The position numbers and the translations under genes are program-made. Shown piece by piece: positions 10,558 through 18,153 of a stretch of DNA of 64,000 nt. Position 1 is the stretch's first letter. Every line of letters starts with the position of its first letter. The stretch is taken from NCBI RefSeq assembly GCF_013911645.1, contig NZ_JACESV010000003.1, forward strand, positions 186,001-250,000. Direction: 5' to 3'. The DNA is from Allomuricauda sp. Its GTDB lineage: Bacteria > Bacteroidota > Bacteroidia > Flavobacteriales > Flavobacteriaceae. The notes under the pieces are model-generated. The model was not told the DNA's origin. It did not search any database and saw only the letters and a list, made by a program, of their open reading frames with translations.

Positions 10558-10573
10558 TTATACTATATTACCC
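10558..10573 (+). promoter_or_regulatory. Weak third copy of the putative AraC-regulator operator
   Basis: TTATACTATATTACCC matches the motif upstream of hypD (TGATACTATATTGACC) at 13 of 16 positions, including an identical 10-mer ATACTATATT. It lies 65-80 bases upstream of the S9 peptidase start and in the same orientation relative to its minus-strand gene as the other two copies. AT-richness makes chance resemblance possible. Confidence 0.4.
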
Positions 10574-10640
10574 TTAACACCACTTTAAGCACAAAAAGAT
10601 GCAAGTTTATAGTAATGTAGTCTGGATATTGCGGATTTGG

Positions 10641-11885
10641 TTATTTGAACCTGTCCGGTGAAAGTGATGCAAGGTTTACCATGGTTTTTGCCTTGGCTAT
10701 TTCTTGTGCCACCAACTTTCCGGTTACAGGTCCCAAGCTCCACCCCATCATGGCGTGACCTGCAGCAATGGTCAGGTTATGGTACTTGGAAGTTTTGCCA
10801 ATGTAGGGCAACCCATCTGGGGACACAGGCCTGAGCCCGGATGTTGCCTTGTTCAATTCGTCTGCCTGTATTTCAACATCCCGATAGTGGGTCTTAACAG
10901 CCTTGGCCAAGGCCTCGACCCGTTCCTTTTGGATGGTGTCGTTGTTGCCTGAGAATTCCATGGTGCCTGCGAAACGGGTAAAACCGTTCATTGGGGTCAC
11001 CGCCATTCGGGCGTCCACCAAAATGGTCGGCAAAGTAATACCTGTGGGTCTGTTCACATCCATACTGTATCCTTTTCCTCCTTGGATGGGAATATCCAAA
11101 CCAATGGATGAAACTAGTTTTGAAGTCCAGCTTCCACTGGCCAGTACAAATTCATCGGCCTTAAAAACGGTATCCTTGGTCTTCAAGGAGACTATTTTTT
11201 CCTCTTTAACGGTAAACCCTTCAACCTTTTGGTTGAACTTAAACTCCACACCTTGGGACAGTAGCCAATTCTTTAGTTGTTGCATAAAATGGTTGGGGGT
11301 CATGTGGGCATCACACTGGTAGTGCACCGCTCCCTTTACCTTATTGGAAAAAACGGGCTGGATTTCTTGCAGCTTTTCCTTGGAAAGTATGGACGCCTCC
11401 AGCCCTTCTCTTATGGCCTGTTCGGCTACTTCACGTTCTTCATGTTCGGCTTTGTCCGAACAATAGGCCATCAGCACCCCTTTTCTTTCATAATGAAAAT
11501 CAAAATCGTGGGAAGCCAAAAGCTCTTCGTACAGATCTCTGCTCTTTAGGTTGAGTTCCTTGAGCACGGGCATTGCTTTTTTGACCATGGAGGTGGTCGC
11601 CGATTTTTTAAAAAGCAGGGCCCATTTAAAGAATTCCATATCCCATCTGGGCTTTATATACAAAGGACTGGAACTGTTGAGCATCCATTTAAGGCCTTGG
11701 GTAATGATTCCCGGTGTGGCCAATGGAATAAAATGGCTCGGTGTGATGTATCCAGCATTGATAAATGAGGCCCCGCTGGTCATATCGGTTTGGTCCAACA
11801 CAGTCACTCCATATCCTTCATGTACTAAATAATAGGCACTAAAAAGCCCGGAGATTCCTCCCCCTACAACAATCACTTTCTTCAT
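10641..11885 (-). CDS. FAD-dependent D-hydroxyproline dehydrogenase (DadA-like)
   Basis: A 414-aa flavoprotein of the DAO/DadA family. The Rossmann dinucleotide motif VGGGISG begins at residue 6, and the C-terminal family signature follows around TSGLRPVSPDGLPYIG and AAGHAMMGWSLGP. Family members oxidise D-amino or secondary amino acids in the cytoplasm or at the inner membrane face. It is the last gene of the hydroxyproline operon, 14 bases after the epimerase, so the natural reaction is cis-4-hydroxy-D-proline to delta1-pyrroline-4-hydroxy-2-carboxylate. The sequence alone would also allow another D-amino acid; the operon makes the call. Confidence 0.85.
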   Translation of the reverse strand: MKKVIVVGGGISGLFSAYYLVHEGYGVTVLDQTDMTSGASFINAGYITPSHFIPLATPGIITQGLKWMLNSSSPLYIKPRWDMEFFKWALLFKKSATTSMVKKAMPVLKELNLKSRDLYEELLASHDFDFHYERKGVLMAYCSDKAEHEEREVAEQAIREGLEASILSKEKLQEIQPVFSNKVKGAVHYQCDAHMTPNHFMQQLKNWLLSQGVEFKFNQKVEGFTVKEEKIVSLKTKDTVFKADEFVLASGSWTSKLVSSIGLDIPIQGGKGYSMDVNRPTGITLPTILVDARMAVTPMNGFTRFAGTMEFSGNNDTIQKERVEALAKAVKTHYRDVEIQADELNKATSGLRPVSPDGLPYIGKTSKYHNLTIAAGHAMMGWSLGPVTGKLVAQEIAKAKTMVNLASLSPDRFK

Positions 11886-11899
11886 TTTGGAACATTGGT

Positions 11900-12907
11900 T
11901 TATAATACCTGGAACCCATGGGCGTATGGGTCGTCATCGTCTATAATGATGTTGTTATAGCCCGTTATCTGTGCCCATCCTTGAATACTGGGTACAATAG
12001 CCTTTTTGCCAGCCAATGTGGTTTCCTTCTCAATCCTTCCAACAAATTTGCTTCCAATAAAGCTTTCATGAATAAAAGGTTCACTTGATTTCAATTTTCC
12101 TTTGACGTACAATTGCGCCATTCGGGCCGAGGTTCCCGTACCACATGGGGAACGGTCTATGGCCTTGTCCCCATAAAAAACGGCATTTCTTCCTGAAGAT
12201 GTTGGGTCGATGGGATCTCCTGTCCAGAGCATGTGGCTGACATCCCTGATGGTGCTATTTTCGGGGTGGATGAACATATCTGGGTATTTCTCATTGATTC
12301 GTTTCCGGACTACTTGGGAATAATGAATAATCTGTCCTGCCGTAAAATCTTGCACACCTTTGAAGTTTTCTTGGGGGTCCACGATGGCATAATAGTTTCC
12401 GCCGTAAGCCACATCAAAAGTAATTTCACCCAGTTCAGGACACTCAATGGTCAAGTTTTCGGCGGCCAAATAGGATTTCACATTGACCAAACGGACCCAA
12501 TCCACTTTCTTTCCAGTCTGCTGGTATTCAATTTCCACCAGTCCCGCAGGAGCTTCCATCTTGATTTTTCCGGGTATTTTGGGAACGATCAATCCCTCTT
12601 CAATGGCCACGGTAATGGTTCCGATGGTCCCGTGTCCGCACATGGGTAAACAACCAGAGGTCTCGATAAAGAGAATGGCAAAATCATTTTCGGGTTCATG
12701 AGGTGGGAGCAAAATGCTCCCACTCATCATATCATGTCCCCGAGGCTCAAACATTAACCCTTTTCTAATCCAGTCAAATTCCTTAAGGAAATGCTGTCTT
12801 TTTTCACTCATGTTGCCCCCCACCAAATTGGGGCCGCCCCCTGCCACAACCCTTACCGGATTCCCGCAGGTATGTGCATCAACACAAAAAAAAGTTTTTC
12901 TTGCCAC
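11900..12907 (-). CDS. 4-hydroxyproline 2-epimerase (proline racemase family)
   Basis: A 335-aa proline racemase-fold enzyme. Both catalytic Cys are present: C90 in MCGHGT and C255 in SPCGTGTSA, which separates racemases/epimerases from the Thr-bearing trans-3-hydroxyproline dehydratases. It would convert trans-4-hydroxy-L-proline to cis-4-hydroxy-D-proline, the first catabolic step, in the cytoplasm. The start codon is GTG at 12907: no ATG lies between it and the conserved N-terminal DAHTCGNP motif. It sits 54 bases downstream of the dehydrogenase gene and 14 bases upstream of the FAD enzyme. Confidence 0.92.
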   Translation of the reverse strand: MARKTFFCVDAHTCGNPVRVVAGGGPNLVGGNMSEKRQHFLKEFDWIRKGLMFEPRGHDMMSGSILLPPHEPENDFAILFIETSGCLPMCGHGTIGTITVAIEEGLIVPKIPGKIKMEAPAGLVEIEYQQTGKKVDWVRLVNVKSYLAAENLTIECPELGEITFDVAYGGNYYAIVDPQENFKGVQDFTAGQIIHYSQVVRKRINEKYPDMFIHPENSTIRDVSHMLWTGDPIDPTSSGRNAVFYGDKAIDRSPCGTGTSARMAQLYVKGKLKSSEPFIHESFIGSKFVGRIEKETTLAGKKAIVPSIQGWAQITGYNNIIIDDDDPYAHGFQVL

Positions 12908-12961
12908 TCGCTGTCTTTAAAACTGACACATTTATTTTTAATAGATTTCTACCTGTATACC

Positions 12962-14485
12962 TTACCCCTTTAGATGGTCGGGTAACAGATTTTTTGGGAA
13001 AGACTGATAGCTTACAGGCCTTACCCATCTTTTGATAGCGTGTGTACCCACTGCCGTAAATCGGGAATCCGTAGATGCCGGATATGGGCCACCGTGCTGC
13101 ATGGATGGACATACCTCTACTCCTGTGGGAACTCCATTGTAGATAATTCTACCTACTCGATTCTGAAGGGTGTCCACGATTTCCATTAAATCAAGGGAAT
13201 CAATTTCCTCTGCGATAAGGGTACCCGTCAATTGTCCTTCCAGTCCTTCTATAATCTGCAAAAGCTCTGCTTCATCCTTGCATTGAACCACCATGGAAAA
13301 AGGTCCGAAAACTTCTTGGTGCAATTTGGGATTGGCCAAAAAATCTGTTCCAGATACAGTTGCAACCACTGAAGCTGCATAATTGGGTTCTAAATCTCCT
13401 TCAACTTTACCAACAACTTCTACTCCTGATTGTGAAGTTACATCGTCTCCTTTTTTTTCGTAGCCACTTTTAATATTTGGATGCAGCATGCACTGAGGAT
13501 CCAAAGCAATGGTCTCTTTTGCCAATTCTTTGACAAAATCTTGGGTGTTTTCATTCTTTATCGTCAATAAAAGTCCAGGATTGGTACAGAATTGACCTGT
13601 TCCCAAGGTAATGGATCCCGCATAAGTCTTTGCTATTTCATTTCCTCTTTTGGAAATGGCACTGGGCGTTATGATCACCGGGTTGATGCTTCCCATTTCC
13701 GCAAATACGGGAATAGGTTCTTCCCTTTTTGCCGCTAGGTCAAACAGTGCTCTTCCTCCTGTGATGCTTCCCGTAAAACCGACCGCTTTTATCTTGGGAT
13801 GGTTCACCAAATCAACCCCTGCCTGAATACCTCCATTGATACTGGAGAACACTCCTTTGGGCATTCCGGTTTTCCCTGCAGCCCTTACAATGGCAGAGGC
13901 CACCAATTCTGAAGTTCCGGCATGCATGGGGTGCGATTTAACAATTACGGGGCAACCTGCCGCTAAAGCACTAGCTGTATCGCCCCCAGCAGTGGAATAG
14001 GCCAATGGAAAGTTACTGGCCCCGAATACGGCCACTGGCCCCAAGGGAATCATCGTTTTTCTCAAATCATCCTTTGGTAATGGTTTCCTATCCGGTTGGG
14101 CTGCATCAAAGGTGTTTTCCCTCCAATCGTCATTGGCAACTAGTTCAGCAAAGGACCTTAACTGGTTCATTGTACGTCCTCTTTCTCCCTTTGCTCTTCC
14201 TTCGGGAAGCCCGGACTCTGTAACGTACATATCTACCAACTCTTGATCCAGCGTCAAAATTTCATCGGCAATGGCATTCAAGAAAGCTGCTCTTTGCTTG
14301 CCTGATACTTTTCGATAAACTTTAAAAGCATTCCACGCCGAGATAGCAGCCTCTTCAATTTCTTCTTTTGTGGCTTCCACAAAAGTTGTGGGGTTTTCAA
14401 TGTTCAATTTGGGATTGGTTGTTTTGAAAACAACATTTCCCTTTGCGCTAAAATCTCCTGCTATACAGTTTTTTCCTGTAATCAT
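12962..14485 (-). CDS. 2-oxoglutarate semialdehyde dehydrogenase
   Basis: A 507-aa aldehyde dehydrogenase of the ketoglutaric-semialdehyde type (2,5-dioxovalerate dehydrogenase), NAD(P)-dependent and cytoplasmic. The catalytic Glu is E263 in FAEMGSINP and the nucleophile is C300 in GQFCTNPG; the cofactor segment GPVAVFGASNFP lies near 150 and GFTGS near 235. It performs the last step of hydroxyproline breakdown, giving 2-oxoglutarate. Its ATG overlaps the end of the upstream deaminase gene by four bases, indicating translational coupling. The same enzyme type serves pentose and glucarate pathways elsewhere, but the neighbours settle its role here. Confidence 0.92.
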   Translation of the reverse strand: MITGKNCIAGDFSAKGNVVFKTTNPKLNIENPTTFVEATKEEIEEAAISAWNAFKVYRKVSGKQRAAFLNAIADEILTLDQELVDMYVTESGLPEGRAKGERGRTMNQLRSFAELVANDDWRENTFDAAQPDRKPLPKDDLRKTMIPLGPVAVFGASNFPLAYSTAGGDTASALAAGCPVIVKSHPMHAGTSELVASAIVRAAGKTGMPKGVFSSINGGIQAGVDLVNHPKIKAVGFTGSITGGRALFDLAAKREEPIPVFAEMGSINPVIITPSAISKRGNEIAKTYAGSITLGTGQFCTNPGLLLTIKNENTQDFVKELAKETIALDPQCMLHPNIKSGYEKKGDDVTSQSGVEVVGKVEGDLEPNYAASVVATVSGTDFLANPKLHQEVFGPFSMVVQCKDEAELLQIIEGLEGQLTGTLIAEEIDSLDLMEIVDTLQNRVGRIIYNGVPTGVEVCPSMQHGGPYPASTDSRFTAVGTHAIKRWVRPVSYQSFPKNLLPDHLKG

Positions 14486-15405
14486 ACTTCACTTTTTAGG
14501 TTTTTATATTCCGGGAGTACCGGTCTGTTTTTCATGGCATCGTCGATAACCTTGATCACCCGCTCCCTTTCTTTACCCTGCAAGGGCAATCTTGGTGCCC
14601 TGACATGTTCGGTCCCGATTCCTGTGGCCACTTCGGCCAATTTGATGTTCTGCACCAATTGCGGGCTTATGTCCAACTCCAGCAGGGGCATAAACCATCG
14701 GTATATATCCAAGGCTTCGTTGATTTTGCCCGCTTTTACCAATTCATAGATGGCGACGGTCTCCGCTGGATAGGCACAGACCAACCCGGCTACCCAGCCG
14801 TCCGCTCCTATCACCAAACTCTCTAGACCCAGTGTGTCCACGCCCGTAAAGACCTTCAAACGGTCACCGAAGCGGTTCTTTAATCGGATGACATTGGTGA
14901 TGTCTCTTGTGGATTCCTTAATGGCCTGAATATTGTCACATTCCAACAACTCCTCCATCATGTCCAAAGTTACCTCAATTTTATAATCCACCGGATTATT
15001 ATAGATCATTATGGGAAGCGAAGTGCTGTTTGCTATGGCCTTAAAATACACTACTGTTTCATGATCGGTTGCCTTATACCTCATGGGAGGCAACACCATA
15101 AGTCCTTTAGCACCCAATTTTTCTGCATTTTGTGCCACGGCTATGGCTTCTTTGGTACTCTGCTCTGCAATATTGATAATTACAGGAACCTTATGGCCTA
15201 CAATTTCCAAAGCGGTCTTGATCAAGGTTTCTTTTTCCTCATTGGCCAGAGTGCTTGCTTCACCCAGAGTGCCGCCCAAAATGATTCCATGAACCCCAGC
15301 TTCCACTTGAGCCCTAATATTTTTTTCAAACATGGCAAGGTCCAATTTGTCCTCACTTGTAAATTTTGTTGTTACAGCAGGCATAACGCCTTCCCAATGT
15401 ATCAT
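14482..15405 (-). CDS. Delta1-pyrroline-4-hydroxy-2-carboxylate deaminase (DHDPS family)
   Basis: A 307-aa class I aldolase-fold protein of the DapA/NAL superfamily. The Schiff-base Lys is K163 in IKESTRD and the catalytic Tyr is Y135 in IYNNP. In this operon the expected reaction is deamination and dehydration of pyrroline-4-hydroxy-2-carboxylate to 2-oxoglutarate semialdehyde. I choose ATG at 15405 (MIHWEGVMPAVTT) over an upstream TTG, since family proteins begin just before GVMPAV. It is first in the operon; a -7 box ends 20 bases upstream and the putative operator is 71 bases upstream. It overlaps the dehydrogenase gene by 4 bases. Confidence 0.9.
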   Translation of the reverse strand: MIHWEGVMPAVTTKFTSEDKLDLAMFEKNIRAQVEAGVHGIILGGTLGEASTLANEEKETLIKTALEIVGHKVPVIINIAEQSTKEAIAVAQNAEKLGAKGLMVLPPMRYKATDHETVVYFKAIANSTSLPIMIYNNPVDYKIEVTLDMMEELLECDNIQAIKESTRDITNVIRLKNRFGDRLKVFTGVDTLGLESLVIGADGWVAGLVCAYPAETVAIYELVKAGKINEALDIYRWFMPLLELDISPQLVQNIKLAEVATGIGTEHVRAPRLPLQGKERERVIKVIDDAMKNRPVLPEYKNLKSEV

Positions 15406-15425
15406 AATGCTTAGTATTTTGATTA

Positions 15426-15433
15426 CAAAAATA
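15426..15433 (-). promoter_or_regulatory. Putative -7 box of the hydroxyproline operon
   Basis: Read on the minus strand this is TATTTTTG, matching the Bacteroidota -7 consensus TAnnTTTG, 20 bases before the hypD-like start codon. No convincing -33 TTTG was found at standard spacing, which fits an activator-dependent promoter. Confidence 0.5.
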
Positions 15434-15475
15434 AAATACAACAAGCCAAGAATCGGTCTATTTATTAGCTCGTTG

Positions 15476-15504
15476 TGATACTATATTGACCCAAATTGTT
15501 GACC
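15476..15504 (+). promoter_or_regulatory. Putative operator of the hydroxyproline regulator
   Basis: TGATACTATATTGACC occupies 15476-15491, and TTGACC recurs 13 bases later at 15499-15504, giving a direct repeat as expected for an AraC-type protein. It lies between the divergent regulator and the hydroxyproline operon, upstream of the -7 box. A copy with one mismatch in 16 lies upstream of susC. Confidence 0.6.
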
Positions 15505-15537
15505 AAGGACGATTTTTTAACGATATTTGTATAAAAA

Positions 15538-16380
15538 ATGAAAGTTCTCCCATTCAAAATACCAAAACCCAAAGATGAAGCCTTGGTCTACCAGGTAGAC
15601 CGGGAACGGGTTTTTTATGACCAGCTTCATCAACATGCAGAAATTCAGATAAGTTATATAGCCAAAGGTGCCGGGTCTCTGATCGTGGGCGATTCGATCA
15701 GTGATTACAGCGAAGGGGACATCTTGGTTATTGGAGGGTATGTGCCCCATGCATTTAAAAGTGATGTTTCGGCTTCACCAAAATCGCTTATGTACACTTT
15801 GTTTTTTGACATCAATTCTTTTGGCAAGGATTTCTTCCGTATTACAGACCTTTCGGCAACTAAAGAGTTTTTTAAAAAATCGGAGCTTGGAATGCGAGTG
15901 ATTTCCAATACAGAAATCATTATTGAAGAGTTCAACAAATTAAAGACGCAGAACAAAGTGGAGCAGATAGCCACGCTTTTGATCATTATCAGCCATATAA
16001 TGCAATCGGAAACTGAGCCTTTGTCTTCCTTTGTATACAGAAAGTCGTTCTCTGATGATGAAGGGAAACGGATGAACGATGTGTTCAAATATGCCATGGA
16101 CAGGTTTCACGAGCCCATTAACCTTGATGAGGTGGCGGATGTAGCGAATATGAGCAAAAATGCTTTTTGCCGGTATTTTAAAAAGCGAACGAACAAGACT
16201 TTTTTCCAATTTTTGATCGAAATACGGATAGAGAATGCCTGCAAGCTTATTTTAAGCAACCCAGAACTTGCCATTTCCATGATTTCCGATCAATGTGGCT
16301 TCAACAATATTGCAAATTTTAATAGAAAATTTAAAGAATTGAAGGGCTGTTCCCCCACACAATTTAGGGCCCAGTTTTAA
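15538..16380 (+). CDS. AraC-family regulator of hydroxyproline operon
   Basis: A 280-aa protein with an N-terminal cupin sensor domain (about 20-110; HQHAEIQISYI and GDILVIGGYVPHAF) and a C-terminal double helix-turn-helix AraC domain (about 180-278; LDEVADVANMSKNAFCRYFK, then ISMISDQCGFNNIANFNRKF). It is transcribed away from the hydroxyproline operon across a 132-base gap that holds a direct-repeat motif, so it is the obvious local regulator, probably an activator responding to hydroxyproline or a derivative. Copies of the motif before susC and, more weakly, before the S9 peptidase suggest it controls the whole locus. Ligand and sign of regulation are inference. Confidence 0.88.
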   Translation: MKVLPFKIPKPKDEALVYQVDRERVFYDQLHQHAEIQISYIAKGAGSLIVGDSISDYSEGDILVIGGYVPHAFKSDVSASPKSLMYTLFFDINSFGKDFFRITDLSATKEFFKKSELGMRVISNTEIIIEEFNKLKTQNKVEQIATLLIIISHIMQSETEPLSSFVYRKSFSDDEGKRMNDVFKYAMDRFHEPINLDEVADVANMSKNAFCRYFKKRTNKTFFQFLIEIRIENACKLILSNPELAISMISDQCGFNNIANFNRKFKELKGCSPTQFRAQF

Positions 16381-16453
16381 TTTGATCCTTATCCCATAAG
16401 GAAAAGAACTTGGGTTTCTTTCTTCTTGAAATTTACACAAGCCATAAAATTAT

Positions 16454-16481
16454 AAAAGCGGATGGAGACCCATCCGCTTTT
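16454..16481. terminator. Bidirectional terminator between araC-type gene and susD
   Basis: A perfect 12-bp stem (AAAAGCGGATGG / CCATCCGCTTTT) with a 4-base loop and T-runs on both strands, placed between the convergent regulator and susD genes. Confidence 0.85.
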
Positions 16482-16542
16482 TCACTAAACTACAAACTCA
16501 AATAATTACTAAATAAGAATATGCTTGAATCGTATTTTTAAT

Positions 16543-18141
16543 TTAATACCCAGGATTCTGACTTAGATTGGTATTGGTATTCCTCTCTTCCAATCCTATT
16601 GGGAACAGGATGGTATGGTTTCCTTGGGGGGTGTGGTTATACCAGTTCTTGGTCTGGAACACCCCAAATCGGATCAAGTCTGTCCTTCTTCTGGCCTCTG
16701 CGGCAAATTCCCATCCCAACTCATCCAAAAAGCGTCCATAAGGCACTGCTGACTGGTCTCCTGGATCATCAATGGTTCCATCTTCGGCCAAAGTACCGTA
16801 CTCCACTGTGGTATCACCTTCCAATTCAGCTCCGGTAACTGTTGCTTGGGCAGGGTCCTCAAAGGAACGCATACGCACTTCGGTTACAATGGCTGCTGCT
16901 TCATCGCTCTTGTTGGTTCTAAGGAGTGCTTCGGCCTTCATCATGAGCACATCGGTATATCGCAAGAAGGGAAAATCAACACTTAGTCCTCCTGTTGCTC
17001 CTGATTCTATCTCATATTTTCCACATCGGAAACCATCGGTAAAATCACAATCATAAATACTTGGCATTTCTTTTCTCAAGGTCATTACCACACTACCATC
17101 CGATGCATTCAATTGGTCTCCCATCAACCAAGTATCCTCCAAACGGTTGTCGTTTGGATCATAACTATCTATAAACTGTGGGTTACAGCTAGACCCTCCC
17201 CAAGGTTGGGCCTGCATATCAAAAACCAATCGGTGATCGGGCAAAAGCATTTTCATGTGAGCACTCCATTGTCCCGCAAAAATTTGATCATAGGGTATGG
17301 CAAACACCATTTCTGGATTGGTTTCATTATCTGTTTTGAAAATGTCGGAATAACTAGGCGACAATTCAAATGCATTGCTGTTGATGATTTCGTTACAAGC
17401 TTCTATGACCTTGCTCCATTGTGGGGTTCCGGTGTACACTTCGGCATTGAGATATACTCTGGCCAATACGTGATAAGCGGCCCATTTGGTCATACGTCCG
17501 TATGTAGATTGATCAACGGTTTCTGTTAAACTGGGTATAACCTCGGTCAATTCAGATACTATAAAGTTGTATACCTCTGTACGGCTACTTTGTTCCGGAA
17601 GCTCATCACTATAACTTGCAATAATTGGCACATTTCCATGGGTATCTACCAACATGGAGTAATACAGTGCCCTCAACGCCCTCATTTCGGCAACGATGGA
17701 TGCTGCTTGCTCCTCACTAACGGGAAGTTCTCCCGATTCTATCTGAAGTATTACCCTGTTGGCACTATTGATTCCGTTGAAACAGCTAATCCATGTGTTT
17801 CTTGGCTGCCATTGGGTCTCTGTCCATTCGTGGAAATGCATCCGCTTGTAGGTACCTCCATCATCCCATCCGTTGGGTCTTGTTGGGGTTACAAACATAT
17901 CGCCAGGTTCTTCCTGTAGATCAAAATATCCTTGCCATCCCATTACAAAACGCATGGGTGTGTAGGCCGAGGCCATTACCGAAATTATATCCGACTCGGA
18001 TGGCGTGAACGAAGACTCGGTTACTTCCGAGTATACTTCCTCTTCCAGGTCGGTACACCCGATTGGCAGCAGTACTAAGCCGACAAGGAGTGTCAATAAT
18101 TTTATTTTAAGTGAAATCACTTTGTTTATTATATTTTTCAT
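16543..18141 (-). CDS. SusD/RagB-family outer membrane lipoprotein
   Basis: A 532-aa surface lipoprotein. The lipobox Cys is in LLPIGC near residue 29, followed by the TPR-rich SusD fold: the N-terminal region with AEMRALRALYYSMLVDTHGN near 150 and the C-terminal FPFLRYTDVLMMKAEALLR near 385 are family hallmarks. SusD proteins cap the SusC channel and bind oligomeric ligand on the cell surface. It starts 12 bases after susC and ends before a strong terminator. The partnership with the hydroxyproline and arabinofuranosidase genes suggests a glycopeptide or peptide ligand rather than a simple glycan; this is inference. Confidence 0.93.
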   Translation of the reverse strand: MKNIINKVISLKIKLLTLLVGLVLLPIGCTDLEEEVYSEVTESSFTPSESDIISVMASAYTPMRFVMGWQGYFDLQEEPGDMFVTPTRPNGWDDGGTYKRMHFHEWTETQWQPRNTWISCFNGINSANRVILQIESGELPVSEEQAASIVAEMRALRALYYSMLVDTHGNVPIIASYSDELPEQSSRTEVYNFIVSELTEVIPSLTETVDQSTYGRMTKWAAYHVLARVYLNAEVYTGTPQWSKVIEACNEIINSNAFELSPSYSDIFKTDNETNPEMVFAIPYDQIFAGQWSAHMKMLLPDHRLVFDMQAQPWGGSSCNPQFIDSYDPNDNRLEDTWLMGDQLNASDGSVVMTLRKEMPSIYDCDFTDGFRCGKYEIESGATGGLSVDFPFLRYTDVLMMKAEALLRTNKSDEAAAIVTEVRMRSFEDPAQATVTGAELEGDTTVEYGTLAEDGTIDDPGDQSAVPYGRFLDELGWEFAAEARRRTDLIRFGVFQTKNWYNHTPQGNHTILFPIGLEERNTNTNLSQNPGY

Positions 18142-18153
18142 AATCTTATTTTT